Shown here: in pieces, positions 21,721-33,893 of the stretch
How positions within the stretch are numbered: the first letter of the stretch is position 1
Layout: each line of letters starts with the position of its first letter
DNA from: Cephalopachus bancanus
Lineage: Eukaryota; Chordata; Mammalia; Primates; Tarsiidae
Direction of reading: 5' to 3'
Assembly (NCBI GenBank): GCA_027257055.1
Contig: JAPVLO010000278.1
Span: 2,356,001 to 2,420,000 of the forward strand
DNA length: 64,000 bases
Made by a program: the position numbers and the translations under genes
Notes under the pieces: generated by a model
The model's database searches: none
What the model was told of the DNA's origin: nothing
The model's input: only the letters and a program-made list of their open reading frames with translations

Positions 21721-22346
21721 CTTGAAACGGTCACTTGAATACAGTCATATAAACTGCTCTCCTTCCACCAAAGCATTTCTTTAGAAAATTTATCCAACTT
21801 TCAGTGGGATTTGGTTTAAGAGAGGAAAGTAAAATGGTTGCTGGGAAAAGGAACCACGAAGGCCTCAAAATTCAGAGCCTCTAATAACACCCACGAGGAC
21901 TCAGAAACCACAAAAACAAAAGGTACAGTGGAACTTTACTAGCTCCTCTGTGGACATTGTAAAACTCTAATTCTTGGGTAAACAGTTTAAAAATCAAGAT
22001 GCAGCCTCTGGCATTTAAACAAATATAAACTTGACCTGTACTTAGCTGGAGTTGTTGATTTCTATGACTCTGTTTTTGAGAGCAAGAAAATTGTAAGCGG
22101 AGAATCTTTTATTGATTTGGGTCTTATTTTTTTCTCCTCAATTTGTTTGCTTGATTTTGTTCCCATGATAGGGTAGATTCTCAACAATAAATTTGGCCCC
22201 TGAGATTCCAACAAACCCCATCTCTGCTACTGCCCTATGATTTACCCTAGTTATTATAAGGCTTACGTTTGAATATTAGTATAATAGGGTATTACCCATA
22301 GTCTTTTAGTTTCTTATTTCATATTTTCACATTTTAAAAACAACTA
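21721..22346. other. No feature recognised
   Basis: AT-rich non-repetitive sequence without coding signature. Confidence 0.35.
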
Positions 22347-22475
22347 CCCAGCTACTCAGGAGGCTGAGGTAAGAGAATCACTTGAGCCAAGAAGTTCAAA
22401 GCTGCGGTGAGCTGTGATCATGCCACTGTACTTCAGCCTGAACAACAGAGACATCAACTCATAAAACAAAAAAAG
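22347..22475 (+). mobile_element. Alu right monomer (free or truncated)
   Basis: Starts at 'cccagctactcaggaggctg' and ends at 'gcctgaacaacagagacatc' with an A-rich tail. Only one 7SL-like arm is present. It could be a fossil monomer (FRAM type) or a 5'-truncated Alu. Confidence 0.82.
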
Positions 22476-22774
22476 GGAAGAAAAACACAAAATTTAGAAA
22501 AAACAAGCATATTCACCCACAATCTCACCATCCATATAATCAGTTACCATTGTGGTTTAAATGCCTCCACGTAATATATTACATACCAAAATCAATCCAC
22601 TATGACTGTATTTTTAAGTTGCTTCTACTCTTTCTTCAGTAAATAATGCTAAAATAAACATCTTTATATATAAAATAAAAAATAACTAGAGAAGCAAGTG
22701 TGCTCTGAGTCAATGCAGCAAACTTTCTGACCAGTGGGCACTGTTGGTTCTAATATGAATTCTGTTTCTGGGTC

Positions 22775-22960
22775 TCACTGCCTCTTCACAATCACCCTAG
22801 CACAGACCTTGTTATTCCCATGGTGTAAATGAAAAACTTTGACCTGGAGAAAGCCATGTCCTGGCTCAAGCTCCCACAGCTTGTCAGTGACAAAGCTGGG
22901 ACCAGAGTCTTCATTTCTAGGTTTCTGCATGGTCCCGACCCATTCCAAAACTCCAGATCT
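22775..22960 (-). mobile_element. MIR SINE, diverged
   Basis: 'cacagcttgtcagtgacaaa' and 'gctgggaccagagtcttcat' match the reversed MIR, with 'cattcccatggtgtaaatga'-type core upstream. Confidence 0.58.
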
Positions 22961-24469
22961 CCCGCCCACATCCATAGACTGCCAACCTGAAGTTTGAGAC
23001 ACCCCCGCTAAGGCATCATCCCACATACTGGTTCTGCTTCAATCTTGGCTTCCAGCACATTCCACGTAGCCTCTGCTTGGCACTCTGCCCAGGTTGACTT
23101 ATCCATCTTCTCCAAATCATAAACTTCTTCAACTAATGCTTGCATGTGCAAAGATATGCATCAAAAGAAAGTAGGAGGATAAATCATCCTTAACCTCTGC
23201 CGGCAGGTTCAATGAATTAAACCAATGGATGTTAATTGAAAAATTGCTCTTTATACATATAGATAAACCAAAAAAGACACGATTAAGTACTTTTTAATAG
23301 CTTTCTTGAAACTCGCCTTTGCTTTAAATGACTCTTAGATGTATTTTTGTTCTATTGATTTTGCCATTTTAAATGCAGATATATCTTTTCATTTACTCTA
23401 AGGAGTTAGCTGAGAATTTCCCATTTTCTGTTTGGATCTAATTTTAAATGCCAGAACCACGTCTAAGGTAGATACCATCAAAATGTAGTTTTCCACAGTT
23501 TAAGACACCAACTTCTAATAGCTGGTTCCACTGTGGGGAAAAAAAGGAACTTTTAATTTTGATATATTATAATATATAAAAGCTGAAAGCAAATCCCAAA
23601 TAAGAATTTAATGCTATTACTAGTCAATTACTTTTATGTTCAGGAAGGAAACGAGGCTTAACATATTTTAAAAATTTACTCACAGTATTTTATATTACCA
23701 CCATGATGGTATATTACCACATCAGACTTTCATTCTCAAAGATCCAAGTTTAGCAGACATATAAGTAGAAATAAGAAATCAACTCCAAGGCTGACTACCA
23801 GCCCCCGAGGTGTAGACACAACCCTTTGCAGGCACAACTCTCTGGAAAGATGATGGGGGTTGGTGAATAAACCACTGGATGAAATCAGGGTCAGCAACAT
23901 TCCAAAAGACTGGGCTGAAGATCCGGCCCCTCTACTTCTGGTATGTTGCTCCTTTGCTGGCCACATCTTGACAAAGTAAAAGGGGCCTATTTCTTCCTGC
24001 TAATTGGTGGGTGGGAAGGGCTGCTGACCCTCAGGCCGCCAATGGCCCAGCCACCATGCGTGTTGAAGCGCCTTGGCTTACAGCCATCTCACGCAGTGAC
24101 TGTACACGTTCGCCCTCACCAACGTTGAGACCTTTGATCAAAGGAGTAGAATTCATCAAGTACCTTCCAATATAATTCTGATGACATGGGAAAGTTTGTA
24201 GAATAAAATAACAAGACCAAAAAGAGAGAAAACCTAACAGACCAGACAGGAGAGAAATGAGTGATATCGTGTCCTTCCCTTCCTTCCTCTCCTATCAGAA
24301 AAACTAAAAATTCAGGCAGGGGAAATATTGAACAAGTGTTGTAGTTGAGGGTGTGGGTAGGGGAAATGAGGAATTATAGCAAACTGGGAAATGAAGGGAA
24401 GAAAGAGAAACCATATGCAATGCAATATGCAGAAGTAGCCATGTATTGATGCACTCTTTCCATTTATAA
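22961..24469. other. No gene or repeat recognised
   Basis: Non-repetitive sequence. Around 23160-23470 it is AT-rich with TTAAT/ATTAA motifs and may include regulatory sequence. Near 23960-24130 it is more GC-rich with scattered CpGs but below island density. Confidence 0.3.
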
Positions 24470-24700
24470 AAGATATGTTTCAGCCTCTGGCTGAATGTAC
24501 ATAATAATTAGTGCTAATGAATATTAATGATACTCACAACTCACCCTGTTTACAGAGTCCCTCCATGTCATTCAGGGAAGAATTGAGCTTGGAAATGAGA
24601 TATATGCTGTGTTCCTGGGCTTGACGATGACCCAGAGGTTACAGAAGCTAATGACAATTAAATCAATTTACAATTAACAAGGCAAGAAAGAGTCAAATCC
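24470..24700. other. Candidate conserved non-coding element rich in homeodomain motifs
   Basis: Dense ATTA/TAAT cores: 'cataataattagtgctaatg', 'aatattaatgatac', 'gctaatgacaattaaatcaa' and 'tttacaattaacaag'. No repeat family fits. Resembles enhancer-type conserved DNA. This is inference from motif density alone. Confidence 0.32.
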
Positions 24701-25435
24701 ACAAAATCTGGCACTTCTAGTGTAGGCACTGTTTCAAAGCCACTGTCTCTGTGCAGACATTTAACTGCAGGGTAACATGCTTAGTTCTGTACAACCTAGC
24801 AGTTGAGAGGTGTTGAGGGTGGAAATTCAGGGAACAACTTTAAAATCATGAGAGATCTGACAAAAAGAACAGAGAAAGGAAAAAAGATGAAGAGAATTGT
24901 ACTTCTTTAGCTTATGGGGATATTATCCTGTGAGGGAGGGGGAAACTACAGGGCTATTGGGCATTTGCCAAGCTGAAGAAAGGTCACTAGTCTTGAGGTC
25001 AGCTCACTGCTCAGAGAGGGCATGGAAGCTCTCCACCTCCCCCTATCTCTTCCGTTTGGCTTTTTCTGAGTGGTGGCCTTTATATTACACCAGTAATAGT
25101 AATGTGCCTTCCTGAATTCTGTGAGTTGTTCTAGCAAATTATCAAATCTAAGGAAATGTGGGGGAGGTCTCTCAAATTTAGGAACTCTCAAATTTGTAGT
25201 GGATTGGGCAGGAGTGTGGTAGCCTGAACACCTCATTTTCAGCTGACATCTGATGAGGGGCAGTCTTATGGGACCGAGCCCTTAATCTGTGGGGTCTTAG
25301 TTAACTCCAGCAGTTAGTGTCAGAAGTTAATTGAATTGTTGGTCACCCAATTTATGTGAGATAATTGGAGAAATATCAAGGGGCCATTTAGTGCAAGGAA
25401 AAGCATCTTTTCTATAACTCCATAAACATGCCTGA
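24701..25435. other. No feature recognised
   Basis: Mixed, non-repetitive sequence. Open frames here are short and without recognisable motifs. Confidence 0.35.
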
Positions 25436-25438
25436 GAA

Positions 25439-25577
25439 TTTTACAGTACAAAAATGGGTTTAATAAGATAAGTAAGATAAAGTAAAATAAAATAAGATAA
25501 GCAATCTCTGAGATTAAGATAAGAGCCACTATGCCCGGCTTACTTATCTTATTAAACCCATTTTTGTACTGTAAAAT
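25439..25577. repeat. Perfect 39-bp inverted repeat with 61-bp loop
   Basis: The left arm 25438-25476 and right arm 25539-25577 are exact reverse complements (39 bases). The right arm ends directly at the body of an Alu, and the loop contains an inverted Alu head. Confidence 0.95.
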
Positions 25578-25660
25578 CCTAAGGGAGGCTGAGGCAGGAG
25601 GACTGTTTGAACTCAGAAGTTTGAGACCAGCCAGGGCAACATAGTGAGACCTCGTCTCCA
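25500..25660 (+). mobile_element. Rearranged Alu: inverted head, arm of inverted repeat, then forward body
   Basis: From 25578 the sequence is a forward Alu body starting at 'gggaggctgaggcaggagga' and ending in a CA run after 'gagacctcgtctcc'. Its first 30-40 bases are absent. They occur instead in reverse just upstream ('gagccactatgcccggct' at 25523-25540, with a decayed 'gagattaagat' continuation). The 39-bp right arm separates the two pieces. Confidence 0.85.
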
Positions 25661-25819
25661 CACACACACACACAAATTAGTCGGACAAGTCATGTTAATG
25701 CATATTCTATTAATTTTGTGACGTTGGCACTCTTGCAGCCTTATCCACCATGAGCTCCTGGAGGTCAGGTTCACTCATGTGTTTTGGTATGGGGTTTGAA
25801 TCCAAGTGCTCCCCTCTTT

Positions 25820-25945
25820 TGCCTTTCTTCTCTTGCTAGATTGGAATCTTCTCCAGAATAGGGACTTTCATGGTCTCCTGTGAGTGTGGTCGGCACAGAC
25901 CTGCTGCCCTGTGACTGACTGCGCCTCAGCTGATAAACAGTAACT
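25820..25945 (+). mobile_element. Weak L2-like fragment
   Basis: 'tctccagaatagggactttc' and 'ggtcggcacagacctgctgc' loosely follow the L2 3' region. Confidence 0.3.
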
Positions 25946-25959
25946 AACACCTTAATGGC

Positions 25960-26150
25960 TGTTAGAATCGTTTACAAGGCAATTTCACATATAGAATTTC
26001 ATTTGATCCTTGCAATTACTCTGGAAGGCGAACAGCACACTTATTTTTATCCCCATCCTAGAGAAGAGGAAAAAACAGAGGCTCAGAGAGGTAGAATGCC
26101 TTGCCTCTCACCTCAAGTGGTGCCGAACCATTTTTGGAACCAGCGGCAGC
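25960..26150 (-). mobile_element. MIR SINE
   Basis: 'atttgatccttgcaattact', 'gaagaggaaaaaacagaggc' and 'tcagagaggtagaatgcctt' are reversed MIR. Confidence 0.6.
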
Positions 26151-26199
26151 CTTGTCTGGTTCATCAGCTTTCAACAGAGGATACGGTAGCAATCCTTCC

Positions 26200-26895
26200 C
26201 CCGATGACCATTAAAACATATGAGTGCTGCTGTGCAGTGTCTACTTGATGAAGATTCCCTAAGCACATTTTTCTGTGATTTTAGCATCTACAACTATGGT
26301 GTCTCCCCCTGGCAACTTGTTTTTACCTTCTTGATAGCAAGCATCTATCTAACAACAGTCAGTAAACCACAGTCAAATTTGGCCCACAGCTTGTTTTTTT
26401 GTATGGTCTACCAGCTAAGAATTTTTAAGTACTGTATAAAACAAAAGAAAACAAACAAACAAACAAAAAAGGAAATGCAACAGAGATGGATATGATCTGA
26501 AAAGCCTAAGTCATCTACTATCTGGTCCATTAAAAAAAAAGGTTTGCTGGTCCCTGAATTGAATTGGGGTTTCCTTTTGCTTTGGCAGCTTTGAAGCTTA
26601 GAGCCCAGTTTGTGACCCTTCTTCAGCAACTGGATAGGATTTCATGCAAAGTATTTTGGGAATCTCACTGTAAGTTCCATTTTGCTCTCAAAAGAAATAT
26701 CTGATGTGATTCTTCTGATGCTGGAGAAATTGAGATCATCACTATTGACCCTAAAACACACACCATTAAACTTCTCGGTTCCTTTGCTACCAAGCAACAT
26801 GTGTAACTGATGCCCTCACTTTGCCCTTCATCCAAGTGCATCCTTGAACCTTCCCTTTCATGATTCTTTTTTAAGGTTGCTTCAAAAGATCCTAC
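26200..26895. other. No feature recognised apart from a (CAAA)n run
   Basis: A short 'aaacaaacaaacaaacaaaa' run lies near 26447-26468. The rest is unique sequence without coding character. Confidence 0.4.
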
Positions 26896-26898
26896 CTT

Positions 26899-27211
<313 letters not shown>

Positions 27212-27324
27212 TTAATATTTTCCTTTAATTTCTAAACTTATGTTCAGTGTTTGATCTTACACTATAAAAATTCATCTTGCACCATAATAATGCTTTTTGA
27301 AAATTATTGTATCCTTTTGGGAAC

Positions 27325-27415
27325 AAGGATTTGGGTACTGTACATTAAATAACTTCCTCAAAGTCACCAAGATAGTGAGGAGCTGTCTTGAACCCAACCC
27401 TCCTTATTTCTCATT
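27325..27415 (-). mobile_element. Weak MIR fragment
   Basis: 'cctcaaagtcaccaagatag' and 'gagctgtcttgaacccaacc' match the reversed MIR. Confidence 0.42.
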
Positions 27416-27689
27416 CAGGGTTTTCCTCTTGCTATTCCTGAAAGTAAAAAAATCAAGTTTCTAAGTGAAAACTCTTGCAGGCCAAACCCTGTTATCTGGT
27501 GGCCCTCCCAGCTGAAGTCCACTCTCTGGAAGACTCATCCTGAAGCAGCCCCCAGGCTTTCTCTTCTATTACCACACCAACCAAGCATTCCTCCTGACTG
27601 TTTTAACCCACGTCACTCACCCTTCCAAAGGAAGAGACATGGGACAAAAACTTGGCCCAATTGTCTAAAAGGAATGGCTAGGATATGAA

Positions 27690-27880
27690 ACCAAATGGCT
27701 GGGCTTGGGGCCTGCCCTCACCACCCACCAGCTGTATGACCTTGGACCTGTCACTTACCCTCTGTAACTCTGTTTCTTCATCTGTAGAAGGCAGTTCATA
27801 CCTCACTTAGCATCCTCCTGGGGCTGTCAGGAATTGCACAGGCAAGAATGGAAGATAAAGCACCTAGCGAGGTTTGGAAG
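27690..27880 (+). mobile_element. MIR SINE
   Basis: 'ccaccagctgtatgaccttg', 'taactctgtttcttcatctg' and 'aggaattgcacaggcaagaa' are forward MIR in order. Confidence 0.75.
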
Positions 27881-29009
27881 CCTTTTACTACTCGGAGACA
27901 TTATCATAGCAGCAGCCCTTCTACAACCACACTGAGATGCCTGAAGTTGGAGCCATCTGTCTCTTTACCACCCATACCAGCAGCTCAGCTGCTGGAGAAT
28001 TTGGGCAAATGAAGTTTTCAGGAAAAAATGAGGAAGTTTGTTTTTTCCTGTACATAGTCCCTGAGCTACATGGGTCTCTAGAGGCTAGGATGACTCCTTA
28101 TCCTCAGAGAAGACAGAAGACAATGCATGACCCCCAAAAGCCTTTAAACAACTCTCTATACTGCCATGGAAAATCTTTGACTTACAGACAAATGGCAAAA
28201 GAGCCCTAACCCTTGCTGCCAATTAGATGAGACAGAAGAGTCTGGAATACAAAGTGACGCCAATCGCAGTCTGGCTCCAGGGAATGGCCAGAATAACCCT
28301 GCACATGATCTGCTTCACATGTTCATGATTATGTCTTGCATATATTATATAACCCCACGCAGAATAAACATATTATTTGCGTGTTTTCTTTTCCCTCCCC
28401 ACACTCAGTAATTAAGCCCCTGTGTATTGCATTAATTCACCTGAGGATGTGCTTTTCATTTGATAGATCAAAAGATTAAGCACATATTTTACCTCTTCTT
28501 TCAAACCAGCCATTTGCCTCTGTGGAGTGATGACTGACTTCCTTCCTTGGAAATGCTATTCTTTCAAGTGGTTTCAAGGCCCATTGGGACTAAGAAACAC
28601 CTTTCACCCTCAGACTTGGTCATAGCACAGGCTGATCCAGGAGAGATGTGGGTTGAAAGCAATAGGGCCAGTATCGTATGCAACGAGAGGAGATAGTGCA
28701 AAACAATTTCAGGACTGCTAGTAAGGTTCAAGGGAAGACCTCTGGCTACCAGTAAGGGCTCCTCTAAGCACTTTGCAGGCTCCATGCACTCTTACTTTTT
28801 TTGGGAGCCCTGCCTCACCCACATTATATCAAGTATCCCACACCCCCCATTAAAGGAGATGCGCGTGACATCATATGAACTGAAGTGAGTTGCATTTGAT
28901 TGGTAAATATGTTTCCTTTTGTAAGAGCTTAATTAAATATGCATTAATAGCAATGTTATAGTTTTAGATTTTTCATTCAGTAATTTCTCTCCAGAATTCC
29001 AACATTCCA
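27881..29009. other. Repeat-free; candidate conserved blocks at 28330-28530 and 28860-28990
   Basis: The two blocks are AT-rich with 'cagtaattaagcccc', 'gcattaattcacctg', 'cttaattaaatatgcattaa' and related homeodomain-type motifs and no repeat signature. Nothing else is recognised. Confidence 0.27.
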
Positions 29010-29115
29010 TTAGGCTCTTGCAGACTCCAGGTTCCAGGCTCTGTGTTTATGGATCCACTAGTTAAATGACCTTGTGGCCAACCATCACTCTTTGGATTCT
29101 AAGAGAAGGTTTACA
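29010..29115 (+). mobile_element. Weak MIR fragment
   Basis: 'ccactagttaaatgaccttg' resembles the MIR 'gctgtgtgaccttgg' segment. Neighbouring landmarks are poor. Confidence 0.33.
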
Positions 29116-29199
29116 CTAGCAGCTACAGGCATTCTTACCTGGAGTGGTCCTTGTCCCTTCCACACCATCGCTTGATCAGCACTGTGGTGTCACCAGGGC

Positions 29200-30983
29200 T
29201 TAGGTAGGCAAGAGAACCAACAAATTGCTATCGGCTGGTGGGGCTCAGGGATGCCTGGAATTGAAAGGGAATGCAAAAAACTCACTGAAAGTAGTAAATA
29301 GGGAATGTCAGCATCTCTCCTACTCTGAGGTTATGGTCCCAGCAAACTATAGGAAGAGACAAAAATTTAACAGGGAGATCCTGATAAGTTTCCCACACAA
29401 CCCGGCTAACTGGTTGGCTATGTTCACAAGGAAGTCCAGACAAGGCCTGAAGAAAAGTAAGAGTAAACACTGAGGCAGACTTGAAAACTGCATGAAAACA
29501 GAATGTGCTCCCCGGCCCATGTGTAGATCAACGGCAAGGGAAGGAAGCCTAGTGTTTGTACAAAATTTCTGACCAATCGCTGGTTAGCCACTAACATACA
29601 CAGACCCATGGGCAACACCTAGGAGGCCAGGTTTAAGAAAAAAAGAAGAATTGAAAAACTCAGAGCACAGATATCACTGGCAATACACAACAGGTAGACA
29701 GATTCCAAAGATTAAGATCAGAAAATTACTGTTAAAAAACAAAAAAAGACAGTTTTCTACTCCAACATGTAAAGAGCTCAGAAATCATCACTCCATCCTC
29801 AAAAGAGAAAAGCTAAACACACTGAATTTCAACAACTCTTCTTAGATCCATCAGAGAATTGAGCAAACAAGGCAAACCACTATCCCCAAAACTGAAGAGA
29901 GTGGTGAATAAGAAAATCACAACTGACCAGGAACAGGGAGAAGCCACTAAACGGTAACTAGGAGTAACACTTGGTAATTGACTAATTTCTGAAGACTAAG
30001 CAAATCCTGGCCAAGGGCCCATTATTAGGGAAGTTTCCACACTTTCATGAGTTTTACCCCCAAAAGCCCCCTCGGATTCTCACACGGAAGATATGAGAAA
30101 AATCTCTTTCTTCCAGCAGGACGAGGGGGAAGTAACCACTTTGAAATACATCCAGGGAGAATGTAACTGTTATGAAATCTTAACAGATCATTCTAGTCTA
30201 CATACAAAGGCCTACCCTCAAGAGAAACTACTTTACCAGACCCTTATCTGACCTAGGAGAATGGCCCCCTCTATCCTTCCTGTTTCACATCAGGGAGAAA
30301 ATGAAAAAAGACTGAAGGATCTCAGGCCCACTTTTAAAAGCCTGAAATTTAGTCATAAGATTATAGAATGCTTCTGCTCCTCAGTACTTACCACCATATC
30401 AACTAGGCTCCAGTAAAGTGAAAATAGATTACAACTGAGAGAGCTATAAGACAAAGACTCCATTTAACAAAGAGTTCTTAGGGAAATCCAAAGACGACAC
30501 GAAAGACAAAAACAAGAACACTAAAAGAGACTGAAACCATCAAGGCCTACAGCTACAGCAAACATTAAACACAGCCAAAGTCCTAACTAGGTTAACATAA
30601 AACATCACCCTAATAACCTGTTTACCTCAGTTTCTATTGACTGAAACATCATGTTTGGCTTTCAACAAAAAAAATTACAAGGAATGTTAAAAACTAGTAA
30701 AACAGTTTGAAGAAACAAAAGCAAATCTCAGAATCACACTCAAGTATAAATTATATTAGAATTATTGAATAAAAACTTAAAATAACTCTAATTAGTATGC
30801 CAAGGGCGCTAATGGAAAAAGTAGACAACATGCAGGAACAGATGGGTAATGTAAGCAAAGAGATGGAAACATTAAGAAAAATCAAAAGAAAATACTAGAA
30901 ATAAAAAACTACACCAAAAATGAAGAATGCCTTTGATGGCTCATCCGTAGACCGAACCAGGCTGAGAAAGAAACAATGAGTTT
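29200..30983 (+). mobile_element. Old L1M, 5' UTR and ORF1 part (piece 1 of 4)
   Basis: Near 30550-30960 the sequence follows old L1M ORF1: 'tcaaggcctacagctacagc', 'gaatgcctttgatggctcat' and 'aagaaacaatgagtttgaaa'. Earlier sequence is a decayed 5' region and its start near 29200 is uncertain. All frames are broken. Interrupted at 30984-30996 by a younger L1. Confidence 0.75.
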
Positions 30984-30996
30984 GAAAATAGGTTCA

Positions 30997-32604
30997 CACC
31001 CACTGGGGAGAGGAGAACCTATTCAGTAAATGGTGCTGGGAAAACTGGCTAATCACATGCAGAAGACTGAAACAGGACCCCTACCTAGCACCACACACAA
31101 AAAATCAACTCTAAATGGATCAATGACCAAAACATAAAACTTGAAACTGTAAGAATCTTAGAAAACGCAGGAGACACACTCATGGGAATTGGAGTGGGCA
31201 GCCAATTCCTGATCAAAATCCTCAAATCCCACGCCATAACAGATAAGATAGATAAGTGGGACCTCATCAAACTGAAATGCTCTTGCAGAGCAAAAGAGAC
31301 CATCAAGAGAGTGGGGAGGAAGTCCACAGAATGGGAAAAAATATTTACCAACTGGGTATCTGACAAAGGCCTAACATCCAATTTCTACAAAGAACTCAAG
31401 TGTGCCAAAATGAGAAAAGTAAACAACCCCATTAAAATTTGGGCAAAAAGTCAGGCACGGTGGCTCACACCTGTAATCCCAGCACTTTGGGAGGTGGAGG
31501 TGAACCCAGGAGTTCGAGACCAGCCTGGGCAACATGATGAGACCTTGTCTCTACAATAAATCAAAAATAGCTGGGCAAGGTGATGCATACCTATAGTTCC
31601 AGCTACTTGGAAGGCTGAGAGGGAAAGATCTCATGAGCCCAGCAAGTCGAGGCTGCAGTGGTTATGAGCACGCCACTGCACTCCAGCCTAGGTGACAGAG
31701 TGATATTTAGATTAAAAAAAAAAAAACTGGGCTAAAGATATGAATAGACACTTCTCAAAGGAAGATATACGAGCAGCCAACAGACACATTTTTTAAAAAG
31801 GACTTAGCCCCAACTATTCATCAAAGAAATGCAAATCAAAACCACACTGAGATACCACCTAACTCTAGTCAGGATGGCCATCAATGATAACTCAAAAAAC
31901 AACAGATGCTGGAGAGGATCCAGGGGAAAGAGAGCACTTTTACACTGTTGGTGGGAGTATAAACTAATACAATCTCTGTGGAAAACAGTGTGGCGATTTC
32001 TAAAAGATCTAAAAATCGACCTTCCATACGACCCAGCAATCCCCCTTTTAGGAATATACCTCGTGGAACTCAAGTCAATCTACAAAAAAGAGATCTGCAT
32101 ATGCATATGTTTATTGCAGCACTATTCACAATAGCAAAAACATGGAACCAACTGTGCAGCCCATCAAAAGTGGACTGGATTTTTTAAAATGTGGTAAATA
32201 TACACATTGGAATATTTTGCAATTATAAAGAAGGGCAAAATTATGGACTCGAATGGACTTAGAGTCTATCATACTCAGTAATCTATCACAGAAACAAAGA
32301 ACTGAGTACCACATATTCTCTTAAGTGAACCCTGAACATTTACCATAATACTATAAGAAAGGGATTGGCAGTAGATGGAAACTGCTGGGGAGTGGGGGGA
32401 GCACATAGCATCAGTAAGGGTACCTGGTTCCAAACCAGGTGAAGTGGAGAGCAAAGGGAGACCCAAACTTCACCTGTACAATGAGCACTTATGTACCTAA
32501 TCCTGAATTGTCTCCACATCTTTAAGATAAAATTTAAAAATATATACCTTTTATAATAAGCCAATAAACTTAAGTAAAGTGTTTCCCTCAAAAAAAAAAA
32601 TAAA
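30997..32604 (+). mobile_element. Younger clade-type L1 inserted in the old L1M, itself split by an Alu
   Basis: 5'-truncated at 'cacccactggggagagg'; covers the C-terminal part of ORF2 in broken frames (31182-31449 and 31829-32134), a 3' UTR with the extra 53-bp segment, and an A tail ending near 32604. The TSD is 'gaaaataggttca' (30984-30996) and 'gaagataggttca' (32605-32617), one mismatch. The ORF2 pieces carry stops and a frameshift. Confidence 0.96.
31450..31724 (+). mobile_element. AluJ-like SINE inside the younger L1
   Basis: Head 'tcaggcacggtggctcacac', with a short 'aataaatcaaaaatagctgg' linker and 'gagcacgccactgcactcca' right arm. Flanked by similar 'tttgggcaaaaa' (ending 31449) and 'actgggctaaag' (ending 31737). 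The L1 reading continues on both sides. Confidence 0.95.
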
Positions 32605-32617
32605 GAAGATAGGTTCA

Positions 32618-33277
32618 TAGAAATTTTTTTAACTAAAAAGTGAAGAGTAAAGAAAATGGGAAAAAAAAAAACAGAATAACCAACTTGGACAATTGCAAAA
32701 GGTACAAATATACATAAAAATGTCAGAAGGAGAAAAAAGAGAGAAAAAACCAGAGGTTATATTTGAGATAAGGGCTGAGAATTTTCCAAAATTAATGACA
32801 GACACCAAAACACAGATCCAGGAAGCCCAGAGAATGTCAGGTTGATTAAAGATCAAAAATTTTTACAAAGTGCATATAATCAAAGACAAGCAGAAAATCT
32901 TGAAAGAAAACAGAAGGAAAAAATAATCTTATCTATAGAGGAACAAGGATAAAAACTACATTGGACTTCTTTTCAAAAACTATGTCAACAAGAAACAAGA
33001 ATAGTGAAATATTTAAAGTGGAAGACAAAAAAAAACCCCAAAATCCCATCACCTTTAAATTCCATTCACAATGAAATAATCCTTCAAAGTTGAGGGAGAA
33101 ATAAGTACTTTCCCGGGAAAAAAAAAGAAGGGGAATTTTTTACCAGTAGATCTGCAAGAAATGTTTTTAGAAGTTCTTCAGCAAGAAGAAAAATGATATA
33201 GATCAGAAATCTGAATCTACCTAAAGAAAAGAACATTAGAAAAGGAATAAATGAAAGTAAATGTTTTAGGCTTTTTT
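32618..33277 (+). mobile_element. Old L1M, end of ORF1 and spacer (piece 2 of 4)
   Basis: 'aatgtcagaaggagaaaaaa', 'gagaattttccaaaattaat' and 'cacagatccaggaagcccag' are L1M ORF1, continuing piece 1. The following 'agaagttcttcagcaagaag' and 'gatatagatcagaaatctga' belong to the ORF1-ORF2 spacer of L1M types. Confidence 0.85.
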
Positions 33278-33571
33278 AACTTTTTTTTTAAAGTCAGAGT
33301 CTCACTCTGTGGCCCAGGCTAGAATGTAATGGCATGTTCACGGCCAGTACAACCTTGACCTCCTGGGTTCAGAAGATCCTTCCACTTCAGCCTTCTAGTA
33401 GCTGGGACTACAGGCACATGCCATCATATCCAGATAATTTTTTTTTTTTTTAATGGAAGTGAGGTCTCATCAAGTTGCCCAGGCTGGTTTCAAACCCTTG
33501 GGCTCAGGCAATCCTCTTGCCTCTACTTCCCAAAATGCTGGGATTATAGGCAGAGCCACCGTGCTCAACCT
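33278..33571 (-). mobile_element. Alu SINE, first of a tandem antisense pair
   Basis: Starts with T-rich tail, 'gagtctcactctgtggccca', a T-rich linker at about 33437-33452 and ends at 'cagagccaccgtgctcaacc'. Sits immediately upstream of a second Alu in the same orientation. Confidence 0.95.
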
Positions 33572-33585
33572 AATTTTTTTATTCT

Positions 33586-33879
33586 TTTTTTTTTTTTTTT
33601 TTTGAGTGGGACTCTCACTGTCGCCCAGACTGGAGCGCAGTGTCTGCTCCCAGCCACCACAGCCTTGACCTGCTGGGCTCCAGCGATCCTTCCGCCTCAG
33701 CCTTCTGAGTAGCCGGAATTACAGGCACGCGCTACCATGCCCAGCTGTTTTTTGATTTATTGTAGAGATGCGGTCTCGCCAAGTTGCCGAGGCAGGTCTC
33801 GAACCCGTGGGATCAGGCAATCCACTCACCTTAGCCTCCCAAAGGCGCAGGATTACAGGCTGAGCCACCGAGCCCGGCT
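33586..33879 (-). mobile_element. Clade-type Alu SINE, second of the tandem pair
   Basis: Poly-T from 33585, then 'tgagtgggactctcactgtc', 'ctggagcgcagtgtctgctc', 'tttgatttattgtagagatg' and 'gctgagccaccgagcccggc'. A TSD-like 'taatttttttattctt' (33571-33586) and 'acttttttattctt' (33881-33894) shows it landed at the edge of the first Alu. Several intact CpGs suggest it is the younger. Confidence 0.96.
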
Positions 33880-33893
33880 GACTTTTTTATTCT

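Noticed and set aside
25320..25673. 117-codon antisense frame
   Set aside because: Spans the inverted repeat and the Alu body; no independent support.
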